Positions 24,320 to 30,248 of a stretch of 32,797 nt of DNA are shown here, piece after piece (the stretch's first letter is position 1; every line of letters starts with the position of its first letter). Source of the DNA: Phycisphaerae bacterium (GTDB taxonomy: Bacteria; Planctomycetota; Phycisphaerae; Sedimentisphaerales; UBA12454); NCBI GenBank assembly GCA_026386845.1, contig JAPLMW010000034.1, forward strand, positions 1 to 32,797. Direction: 5' to 3'. The notes beneath the pieces were generated by a model that was not told where the DNA came from, did not search any database, and worked only from the letters and a program-made list of their open reading frames with translations. Made by a program: the position numbers and the translations under genes.

Positions 24320-25075
24320 ATGCACATACTTTCAAGACAAATACGATTTACTGTAAATCCATTTGCAGATTCAACTGAAGACGGGGCAAATTCATATTGC
24401 GCAAAACCAACCGCAGAAGGACTATCCCTGTTTTTCGCGCTCTGGGTCGAACTTAAAGGCTCTGCAAATAAAGATACCGGCTTCGTCATCAATGTCTCCG
24501 ATATCGATAAAATTATCAGAGAAAAAGGGATTAAAATTTTCGATGAATTCGTAAAAGATTATTTAGCGGCCGCCGCTCGAGGCGGCCTAAACCCCCGCCC
24601 CAAGTGGCGGGGGCTAAATGGCGGTTTTGAACAAATCGGACAATTATTAAGCAAAGTCTGGAAAACAATCGAAAAAGATTTTCTGCCTGCGAAAATAGAT
24701 AGTCTCACTGTTGAAATTATGCCGGCAAGAAAAATCGGCATAAAAGAAAATGGAGGCGATATGCTTTACTTTAGCGAAAAATTCGAATTTTCAGCAAGCC
24801 ATACGTTGTGGAACGATAAATTTTCCGACAGCGAAAATGAAAAAGTCTTAAACGCAGGCGATTTTGAGCGGATAGTTCAGCAGGACTTTATCAGTGTTGT
24901 TGACCATAAAAACTTAAACGCCGATGTTGAGTATTTTAAAAAGATTAATCCCACAGTGGAGAATATCGCGGAATTTGCCTTCAAGAGCCTTGCGGACAAA
25001 TTAAAACCTCTCGAATTGGATTGCGTAACAGTCTGGGAAAATGACAGAACGTTCTGCTCTTTCAGAGCAGAATGA
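24320..25075 (+). CDS. Two-domain 6-pyruvoyltetrahydropterin / 6-carboxytetrahydropterin synthase-like protein, degenerate
   Basis: A 251-residue protein made of two T-fold halves. The first (about 5-140) keeps the fold pattern (GLSLFFALWVELKGSANKDTGFVINVSDIDKII) but has NPF and GLSL where active enzymes have the zinc histidines. The second (about 147-251) keeps FSASH, the catalytic DHKNLN and WENDRTF, but jumps from NEKV to LNAGDFERIV, missing about 30 residues that normally hold the catalytic Cys and the HGH zinc pair. A palindromic repeat is translated at residues 82-101. AAGGA lies five bases before the ATG. It follows folE, fitting queuosine or pterin synthesis, but activity is doubtful. 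Confidence 0.78.
   Translation: MHILSRQIRFTVNPFADSTEDGANSYCAKPTAEGLSLFFALWVELKGSANKDTGFVINVSDIDKIIREKGIKIFDEFVKDYLAAAARGGLNPRPKWRGLNGGFEQIGQLLSKVWKTIEKDFLPAKIDSLTVEIMPARKIGIKENGGDMLYFSEKFEFSASHTLWNDKFSDSENEKVLNAGDFERIVQQDFISVVDHKNLNADVEYFKKINPTVENIAEFAFKSLADKLKPLELDCVTVWENDRTFCSFRAE
24561..24619. repeat. Nested palindromic repeat inside the pterin synthase reading frame
   Basis: ATTTAGC (24561-24567) and GCTAAAT (24613-24619) are inverted ends. Inside lie two hairpins: GGCCGCC-GCTCGA-GGCGGCC (24568-24587), and CCCCCGCC with GGCGGGGG (24592-24613). The second is a TTAGCCC family member in reverse orientation. The segment is translated in frame as AAAARGGLNPRPKWRGLN between two helices of the first T-fold half and the linker. 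Confidence 0.85.
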
Positions 25076-25080
25076 ACAAA

Positions 25081-25130
25081 AGTTTACAGCGAACAGCTTA
25101 CAGTTAACTGTAAACCGTAAACGGTAAACT
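25081..25130. repeat. AGTTTAC...GTAAACT 50-base imperfect palindrome
   Basis: AGTTTACAGCGAACAGCTTA with CAGTT forms one half; AACTGTAAACCGTAAACGGT with AAACT forms the other. A related half-copy, GTTTACAGTTTACAGCGAAC, follows the second epimerase near 31214. The palindrome starts a few bases after the pterin synthase stop. Confidence 0.7.
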
Positions 25131-25152
25131 GAAAGGAATCCTGCCTTTTTCA

Positions 25153-25180
25153 TTGTTTTCCCGCCGGTCAAGGGTATAAT
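25153..25180 (+). promoter_or_regulatory. Predicted promoter for the ankyrin gene
   Basis: TTGTTT (25153-25158), a 16-base spacer and a perfect TATAAT (25175-25180) lie 33 bases before the start codon, which also has a good TAGGAG site ten bases upstream. Confidence 0.5.
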
Positions 25181-25212
25181 TTGGCAGGATATGAAAATTA
25201 GGAGAAATCAAA

Positions 25213-25863
25213 ATGAAACAAATCCTGTTTTTTATCGTGTGTATTTCTCTGATACCTGCCGCTTTTGCCGATGTGAACATACCGGACGCGAATGCTCAAT
25301 TACTTCAAGCTGCGGAAGATGGCAATCTCGCAGCTGTGCAAATCGCTCTGGCCAATGGTGCTGAGGTCAATACTAAAACCAGCGACGGAATAACGGCTTT
25401 GATGGCAGCGGCGTGGGGAGGAAATGCAGAAATAGTCAAACTTCTTCTGGAAAAGGGGGCTGATATCAATGCTGACAGCAACGGCATAACGGCACTGATG
25501 GCGGCAGCGATGAGAGACAGTAAAGAAGTCGCCAAGATACTTCTGGAAAAAGGCGCTGATGTTAACGCCAAGAGAACCAGCAATGATAAGACTATACTGA
25601 TGTATGCGCTGAGTGATGGTCGTGAGGAAATCGCGATGATGCTTTTGGAAAATGGTGCTGATGTAAATGCCAAGAGAACTAGTGATGGTGAAACTCCTCT
25701 GATGACGGCTGCATTTATGCGCTATCTGGAAATCGTAAAGTTTTTGCTGGAAAAGGGCGCTGATGTAAACGCTAAATCTAATACCGGCAAAACTGCCCTT
25801 ATGGAGGCAGTGCAGGGAGGTGACACGGAAATCATCAGGCTCCTTTCTGGAAAAGGGCGCTGA
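25213..25863 (+). CDS. Secreted ankyrin-repeat protein, first part (frameshifted)
   Basis: 216 residues. A signal peptide (MKQILFFIVCISLIPAAFA, cleavage likely before DVN) is followed by about six ankyrin repeats of 33-34 residues with the consensus G-TALM-AA--G--EIVK-LLEKGADVNAK. Such repeats bind proteins; being exported, this one would act in the periplasm or outside the cell. The frame ends at TGA (25861-25863) in the middle of a repeat because of one extra T in the CTTTCTGG at 25843-25850; removing it would join this part to the next frame as a single protein of about 647 residues. TAGGAG precedes the ATG. Confidence 0.88.
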   Translation: MKQILFFIVCISLIPAAFADVNIPDANAQLLQAAEDGNLAAVQIALANGAEVNTKTSDGITALMAAAWGGNAEIVKLLLEKGADINADSNGITALMAAAMRDSKEVAKILLEKGADVNAKRTSNDKTILMYALSDGREEIAMMLLENGADVNAKRTSDGETPLMTAAFMRYLEIVKFLLEKGADVNAKSNTGKTALMEAVQGGDTEIIRLLSGKGR

Positions 25864-27157
25864 TGTCAATGCTAAAGCCAGTAATGGTGCAACGGCCTTG
25901 ATTATGGCATCATTAGATGGTAAGACAGGAATAATTAAACTCCTGCTGGAAAAGAACGCCGATGTCAACGCCACAACAAATAAAGGTTTTACGGCCTTAA
26001 AAGCAGCAAGAATATATCAGCGTACAGAAGCGGAGCAAATGCTTAAAGAAGCCGGCGCAAAGGAACCTGAGGCGGCAGTATCAGACAAAAATGACCGAAT
26101 GATTCAAAACGAAGATTCCCTCAGCCAAGCTATAGAAATAACACATCCTAATCTTGATGAGGTCGGCGCCGGGGATAACAATAGTCCAGCAGCCCTGATT
26201 CAAGCGGCGGAAAAGGGCCAAATCGAAACCGTAAAGGCCATACTGGAAAAGGGAATTGATGTAAACGCCAAGAGCAAAACTTACGGTTACACGGCTCTGA
26301 TGGTGTCATCGGAAAACGGCCATATAGACATAGTAAAGTTTCTTTTGGAAAAAGGCGCTGATGTAAATGCAAAAGACAGCGGCGGAACCACAGCGCTGTG
26401 GGCGGCAGCAGAGAAAGGACATACGGAAATTGTCAAACTTCTCATAGAGAAAGGCGCTAAAGTAGATAGTGAAGATGGCAAAGACGAACCTTTGCGGATA
26501 GCATCGAGGAACGGCCATACGGGAATCGTCCAGCTCCTGTTGGAAAAAGGCGCAGATGTTAATGCCAGGGACAATCTTGGTGGAACGGCCCTATGGGATG
26601 CGGTGTCAGAAGGGCATACGGAAATTGCCAAGCTCCTGCTTGAAAAAGGGGCCGATGTCAATGTGAAGTATATAATGTTCCAAACTGCACTATTTTTAGC
26701 GGTTACGAAAGACAATACGGAAATCGTTCGGCTTATGTTGGAAAAAGGAGCTGATGCAAATGTTAAAAATGTCATGGGCATGACGGTTTTGATGTTTGCG
26801 GCAAAGAATGGCAATACGGAAATCGTCAAACTTCTTCTGGAAAAAGGCGCTGATGCCAATGCTAAGGCCGATAATGGCGGAACGGCACTAATGGTAGCGG
26901 TTTTGAAAGGCGATACGGAAATTGTACGGCTCATGTTGGGAAAAGGTGCTGATGTCAATATCAAAAATCCCCAAGGTATAACACCTTTAATGATGGCGGC
27001 GAAGAATGGCAATATGGAAATCGCCAAGCTTCTGCTAGAAAAAGGCGCTGATGTCAACGCCAGGCATAACGAGGGCAGAACAGCATTAGGAGTGGCAAAA
27101 AAGAACGGGCAGGCAGACATTGTGCAACTGCTTGAAAAAGCCGGCGCAAAAGAATAG
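25820..27157 (+). CDS. Ankyrin-repeat protein, second part (continuation after frameshift)
   Basis: The true continuation starts at about 25847 (LEKGADVNA); the GTG at 25820 is only the formal start of the open frame and has no ribosome-binding site. Two ankyrin repeats finish the first array, which ends in KEAGAKE. A non-repeat linker of about 50 residues follows, and then a second array of about ten repeats starts with ALIQAAEKG and ends in EKAGAKE. There are thus two complete arrays, each with its own start and end signature. Without the signal peptide this part alone would stay in the cytoplasm. No enzyme domain is seen. Confidence 0.85.
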   Translation: MTRKSSGSFLEKGADVNAKASNGATALIMASLDGKTGIIKLLLEKNADVNATTNKGFTALKAARIYQRTEAEQMLKEAGAKEPEAAVSDKNDRMIQNEDSLSQAIEITHPNLDEVGAGDNNSPAALIQAAEKGQIETVKAILEKGIDVNAKSKTYGYTALMVSSENGHIDIVKFLLEKGADVNAKDSGGTTALWAAAEKGHTEIVKLLIEKGAKVDSEDGKDEPLRIASRNGHTGIVQLLLEKGADVNARDNLGGTALWDAVSEGHTEIAKLLLEKGADVNVKYIMFQTALFLAVTKDNTEIVRLMLEKGADANVKNVMGMTVLMFAAKNGNTEIVKLLLEKGADANAKADNGGTALMVAVLKGDTEIVRLMLGKGADVNIKNPQGITPLMMAAKNGNMEIAKLLLEKGADVNARHNEGRTALGVAKKNGQADIVQLLEKAGAKE

Positions 27158-27193
27158 TGGCCGTTTATTTTTTCCTGCTGCGTTTCAGATTGG

Positions 27194-27243
27194 GTTAGCC
27201 CTGCCAATATTTATCCGCCTCAGGTGGACCTTGGCAGGGTTCG
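27194..27243. repeat. TTAGCCC...GGGTTCGT palindrome after the ankyrin gene
   Basis: CCCTGCCAA (27199-27207) pairs with TTGGCAGGG (27231-27239). The loop contains a smaller dyad, TCCGCC-TCA-GGTGGA. It starts GGTTAGCCC and ends GGGTTCGTC, matching the family at 20461 and, reversed, at 32731. It could also end ankyrin transcription. Confidence 0.8.
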
Positions 27244-27262
27244 TCAAGAAACATTTTAAATT

Positions 27263-28087
27263 TCAATTACCCTTATTTTCTTCGTGGTTTCTGCCTGCCC
27301 CGTGAGATGTCCGCCCGCAGGCGAGACTTATCTCATCGGGGTGGTGAGAATTTTTCCGGCAGAATCGCAATATTTGCTTATTAAGCTTTGGTTTCTTCCT
27401 TGTTTCCTGCTTCCTTACATCTCTACTTCTTTCTTTCACGTTCCTTACTTCCTGATTCCTTACCTCTTTGCTTCTTTCTTTGAACTTCCCCAAATCCTCC
27501 TTCATCAATATACTTCTCAGCGGTTCAAACTGCCATTGTGGAAAATTTAGCGGCGCATACTCCTCTTCCCCTGCTTGCAGCACAAATTTATCATGTGCTA
27601 ACGCCGCAAGAGTTCTGTTAAATGGCGTATCCGGGCAGTTAAAACGTAATCTTTTCGTTTTATTTGCTCTGAAATTCGCACGAAGGTAGAAATTACCGTC
27701 ATTAAGGTGAGCAGTTACGCCAATCAGGCCCGTATTATTTTTAATCTTCCGGTTAAGCATATTTTGTCTGCTGTTTACTATTCGTAAATTACATCGGCGA
27801 TTATCTAATGGATTTCTGTTTATATGGTCAACTATTTCGCCCCTGCCGGCATGCATAATATATCTTGATAGCAGAATCGTTTTATTTTTCCCGTTTTTTA
27901 AAACCATTCGTGGACAGCCATTGGCCAGATAAAAACTTTTTATAAACGTATATTTGCGTTTCGGTTTTATGTCGGGGTCTTTGAATATTCTGCGGTAAAT
28001 AAAATCGTCAATGATTATTGTCCGTCCGCAAAGTTCGAATGTGCGATAGTTTTCAATTCTTTGCTCCGGCATTTTACTTACATTCAT
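27263..28087 (-). CDS. HNH homing-type endonuclease with AP2-like domain and repeat-derived tail
   Basis: 274 residues. The HNH core runs over LSRYIMHAGRGEIVDHINRNPLDNRRCNLRIV (about 73-104), with the DH and the downstream N and R of the family. An AP2-like DNA-binding segment follows (NNTGLIGVTAHLNDGNFYLRANFR, about 117-140). Relatives usually stop soon after a NFP segment, here at 181-183. Residues about 201-274 are instead translated from dispersed repeats: GGAAGTAAGG words give KERSKEVRNQEVRNVKERS, and a CCCCG-GAGAT palindrome gives DEISLACGRTSHG. AAAGGA lies eight bases before the ATG. It is likely selfish; no intron or intein host gene is near. Confidence 0.85.
   Translation of the reverse strand: MNVSKMPEQRIENYRTFELCGRTIIIDDFIYRRIFKDPDIKPKRKYTFIKSFYLANGCPRMVLKNGKNKTILLSRYIMHAGRGEIVDHINRNPLDNRRCNLRIVNSRQNMLNRKIKNNTGLIGVTAHLNDGNFYLRANFRANKTKRLRFNCPDTPFNRTLAALAHDKFVLQAGEEEYAPLNFPQWQFEPLRSILMKEDLGKFKERSKEVRNQEVRNVKERSRDVRKQETRKKPKLNKQILRFCRKNSHHPDEISLACGRTSHGAGRNHEENKGN
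27298..27341. repeat. CCCCG-GAGAT palindrome, copy 3, inside the HNH reading frame
   Basis: This is the same 44 bases as 20486-20529, with the same right-hand context (GGGGTGGTGA) as copy 2 at 21721. It is translated on the minus strand as about HNH residues 250-264. Confidence 0.9.
27395..27485. repeat. GGAAGTAAGG-type simple-word repeat inside the HNH reading frame
   Basis: On the minus strand it consists of variations of GGAAGTAAGGAA and AAAGAAAGAAG. The same words fill the spacers at 24231-24309 and 31274-31310. It is translated as a highly charged tail. Confidence 0.75.
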
Positions 28088-28100
28088 TTTTAAAATCCTT

Positions 28101-28151
28101 TCATTGATTGATAAATTTTGGAACGGGGATAGATAAAGTAATTTTGTCCAT
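28101..28151 (-). CDS. Possible 16-codon leader ORF ahead of the HNH gene
   Basis: ATG at 28151-28149 opens a frame reading MDKITLSIPVPKFINQ and ending TGA at 28103-28101, 13 bases before the HNH start. A strong GAGGAG lies eight bases before this ATG, better than the site of the HNH gene itself. It could be a leader peptide or a coupling ORF, or chance. No homology is recognised. Confidence 0.3.
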   Translation of the reverse strand: MDKITLSIPVPKFINQ

Positions 28152-28293
28152 TTAGATTGCTCCTCTTATATGAAGACGAGTTAAAAGAATCCCACAAGCC
28201 GGGATGGTTTTTGATGTAAATTATTAACTTTTTGTCTAACTTTATGGGTATTTTACCAAATTGCTTAACAAGAGTCAAGAAAATTATTAAAAA

Positions 28294-28322
28294 AACCACG
28301 GATTGCGCGGATTTCGCAGATA
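28294..28322 (-). repeat. AATCCGTGG dispersed repeat, copy 3 (reverse)
   Basis: On the minus strand it reads ATCTGCGAAATCCGCG then CAATCCGTGGTT, matching the copies at 21734 and 22037. Confidence 0.65.
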
Positions 28323-28480
28323 ATTTAATGTTGAGAAGCAAGCTAATAGGCGACAAATATCATCTTTTTAAGAACAATGTTGTTAATTTTCGAGTAATAT
28401 GATAGTATCCAGCGTTTTGTCGGCAAACCCCCACACCTATTTGTATTGCGGCGGCAAAATTTAAAAACTGTGGTGGTAAA

Positions 28481-28541
28481 CCCCGTTAGAGTCAGGCCAT
28501 CTTTGATGGCCGTCAAGCCGCAGGCTTTGACTCTAACGGGG
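28481..28541. repeat. Three-way-junction palindrome (61 bases)
   Basis: A perfect 14-bp stem, CCCCGTTAGAGTCA (28481-28494) with TGACTCTAACGGGG (28528-28541), closes two perfect side hairpins: GGCCATC-TTT-GATGGCC (28495-28511) and AAGCC-GCA-GGCTT (28515-28527). Only GTC is unpaired between them. The outer CCCGTTAGA resembles the arms of the apbE-upstream dyads. Confidence 0.85.
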
Positions 28542-28575
28542 TAAAGCTATCTTCTTTTTTTGTCGATATTTATGA

Positions 28576-28647
28576 ATAGCCACGAAGACACAAGGGCACG
28601 AAAAAAATATATTTAAAAACTTAGTGTCTTGGTGCCTTAGTGGCTAT
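28576..28647. repeat. ATAGCCAC...GTGGCTAT imperfect inverted repeat
   Basis: Perfect 8-bp ends (28576-28583 and 28640-28647) enclose two imperfectly complementary arms, CGAAGACACAAGGGCACGAA and TTAGTGTCTTGGTGCCTTAG, around an AT-rich centre. Confidence 0.75.
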
Positions 28648-28691
28648 GTTCAGTACCTTTCGGCGGAGCCGACGGGGACGGAGTCTAAAAT

Positions 28692-28747
28692 CAGATGGCA
28701 GATTATAGATGACAGATTACAGATAACGGATAACAGAAGGCAGATTG
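28692..28747. repeat. CAGATTA-word flank left of the S23 gene
   Basis: A run of CAGATTATAGATGACAGATT-like words ends ten bases before the S23 start codon. The sequence after the gene (29133-29170) is similar in reverse complement. Confidence 0.6.
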
Positions 28748-28756
28748 TGAGAATAA

Positions 28757-29113
28757 ATGCTTGATTATCGGAAATTAAATGTGTGGCAAAAAGCTCACGT
28801 GTTTGCCTTGGAAATATATAAAATTTCATCTGCTTTTCCACAAAATGAAATTTACGGGCTTGTGAGTCAAATGAGAAGAGCGGCGGTTTCTATCCCTTCA
28901 AATATTTCTGAAGGATGCGGCAGATTAGGAAATAGTGAGTTAAAACAGTTTTTGGGTGTTTCAATGGGCTCTGCCAATGAGATTGAATACCAACTTCTTC
29001 TTGCCTGCGATTTGGGTTATATTTCCCGAAATGATTATAAAAAGCTGAATAGCGATATCGAAGAAATTAGAAAAATGCTGGCCAGCTATATCAAAAAGAT
29101 AAACAAGACTTGA
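28757..29113 (+). CDS. Four-helix-bundle protein of the 23S rRNA intervening-sequence (S23/IVP) family
   Basis: 118 residues starting LDYRKLNVWQKAHVFALEIYK and containing FPQNEIYGLVSQMRRAAVSIPSNISEGCGR, the family hallmark, then an all-helical end. The family was first seen as ORFs within intervening sequences of 23S rRNA genes, forms four-helix bundles and has many stand-alone copies; its role is not known. The copy here is not in an rRNA gene. It is enclosed by similar repeat words in inverted orientation on both sides (28692-28747 and 29133-29170), as if gene and flanks moved together. The ribosome-binding site is poor (GTGAG). Confidence 0.88.
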   Translation: MLDYRKLNVWQKAHVFALEIYKISSAFPQNEIYGLVSQMRRAAVSIPSNISEGCGRLGNSELKQFLGVSMGSANEIEYQLLLACDLGYISRNDYKKLNSDIEEIRKMLASYIKKINKT

Positions 29114-29132
29114 ACATCGGATTTTTCAATAC

Positions 29133-29170
29133 AAGTCTGCAATCTATAATCTGTAATCCATAATCTATTT
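29133..29170. repeat. AATCTATAATCTGTAATC-word flank right of the S23 gene
   Basis: Read on the minus strand it gives GGATTACAGATTATAGATTG, related to the words left of the gene. It ends 11 bases before the next start codon. Confidence 0.6.
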
Positions 29171-29181
29171 TTTGGAATGAA

Positions 29182-30210
29182 ATGACAAAAAATGTTGTTG
29201 TTACCGGCGGGGCGGGGTTTATCGGTTCACATCTGTGTGAACATCTCCTGGCCTGCGGGCAGAAGGTCATTGTTGTTGACGATTTGAGCACGGGCAGTAT
29301 CGCTAATATTCAGCATCTGATTTCCCACAAAAATTTCAGGTTTATTGAGGGTTCTGTCCGTGATGAGGAATTGATGAAGGAAGTGATAGAAAAGGGAGAT
29401 TGTATTTATCATCTCGCGGCAGCGGTCGGCGTTAACCTGATAGTTGAAAGACCTGTCCATACCATAGAGACAAACATTCACGGCACCGAGGTTGTGCTTT
29501 CGATTGCCAACCAGTTCGGCAAGAAAGTTTTGATAACCTCAAGCTCTGAAGTTTATGGCAAGAATGAACAGGTGCCTTTTAAAGAAGACGACGATACGGT
29601 TCTTGGCAGCACAAAATTTTCGCGATGGTCATACGCGTGCAGCAAGGCGATAGATGAATTTCTGGCTTTTGCCTATCATCGCCAATATGGCCTGGCTGTG
29701 GTTATTGTCCGGCTTTTTAACACTATCGGTCTGCGGCAGACGGGCAGATACGGAATGGTAGTGCCGCGGTTTATAGACTGGGCGATGAAGAATGAGCCGG
29801 TCATGATTTACGGCACAGGAAAGCAGAGCAGGAGTTTCACTTATGTCGGCGATGTGATAAAAGCAATGGCGGCGCTGATGGAAGCCAAAAACGCTGAAGG
29901 CGAAGTTTTTAATATCGGCTCGGCGGAAGAAATAAGCATCGAAAAACTTGCGGATAAGGTTATCGAAAAAACGCACAGCAAAAGCCTCAAGCAATATATT
30001 CCTTATTCCGAGGCTTATGGACAGGGATTTGACGATATGCAAAGACGGCTGCCCTGCCTTGAGAAAATAAAACGCGCAATCGGATATGAGCCGAAGATAA
30101 AACTCGATGAAATGATTGATATTATTATTGCTGATGCCGTAAGGCCCGTCTCGACGCGGTCGAGTTGCGGCGGGCATCCCATAGTGGACAAACGAGGCAA
30201 AAATGAGTAA
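29182..30210 (+). CDS. NAD-dependent epimerase/dehydratase (nucleotide-sugar), repeat-derived C-terminus
   Basis: A 342-residue extended SDR protein. The NAD loop VTGGAGFIGSH lies at 7-17, the catalytic SSSEVYG near 120-126 and Y151-x3-K155 in WSYACSK. The substrate side has RSFTYVGDV and NIGSAEE, which fits UDP-glucose 4-epimerase, UDP-glucuronate decarboxylase or similar; the exact sugar cannot be decided. The last 24 residues (about 319-342) come in part from a palindromic repeat at 30144-30175 and are not expected in homologs. It is followed 38 bases later by a second epimerase and then a UDP-sugar dehydrogenase, a polysaccharide precursor set. Confidence 0.87.
   Translation: MTKNVVVTGGAGFIGSHLCEHLLACGQKVIVVDDLSTGSIANIQHLISHKNFRFIEGSVRDEELMKEVIEKGDCIYHLAAAVGVNLIVERPVHTIETNIHGTEVVLSIANQFGKKVLITSSSEVYGKNEQVPFKEDDDTVLGSTKFSRWSYACSKAIDEFLAFAYHRQYGLAVVIVRLFNTIGLRQTGRYGMVVPRFIDWAMKNEPVMIYGTGKQSRSFTYVGDVIKAMAALMEAKNAEGEVFNIGSAEEISIEKLADKVIEKTHSKSLKQYIPYSEAYGQGFDDMQRRLPCLEKIKRAIGYEPKIKLDEMIDIIIADAVRPVSTRSSCGGHPIVDKRGKNE
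30144..30175. repeat. GCCCG...CGGGC palindrome inside the 3' end of the first epimerase gene
   Basis: GCCCG (30144-30148) pairs with CGGGC (30171-30175), and inside it CTCGA-CGCGG-TCGAG (30150-30164). It is translated as RPVSTRSSCGGH near the protein's C-terminus. Confidence 0.75.
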
Positions 30211-30248
30211 ACTGTCGGCCTCATTTTTCATTGAAAGGTCGGATTAGA

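Larger units (their letters stand above)
28088..28756. other. Repeat-rich 669-base gap between HNH and S23-type genes
   Basis: Apart from the small leader ORF next to the HNH gene no gene is supported. It holds an AATCCGTGG copy (28294-28322), about 150 bases of unrecognised AT-rich sequence, the three-way-junction palindrome (28481-28541), an inverted repeat of GAAGACACAAGG words (28576-28647), a TTCGGCGGAGCCGACGG segment (28659-28675) and the left flank of the S23 gene (28692-28747). Confidence 0.75.

Noticed and set aside
25843-25850. Programmed +1 frameshift in the ankyrin gene
   Set aside because: CTT-T lacks the stop codon and upstream Shine-Dalgarno-like enhancer of the prfB type; simple mutation or a sequencing error explains it more easily.
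25300-25974. 224-codon minus-strand frame in the ankyrin gene
   Set aside because: Same antisense periodicity; no start signal or family resemblance.
26287-27207. Long open frame (306 codons) on the minus strand across the ankyrin repeats
   Set aside because: It mirrors the periodic ankyrin repeats, has repetitive low-complexity residues (SAPFS-RSL-IS) and lies wholly opposite a clear gene.
28090-28356. 88-codon minus-strand frame upstream of the HNH gene
   Set aside because: Part of it is translation of the AATCCGTGG repeat (SAKSAQSVVF), there is no ribosome-binding site, and it overlaps the better-supported short leader ORF.
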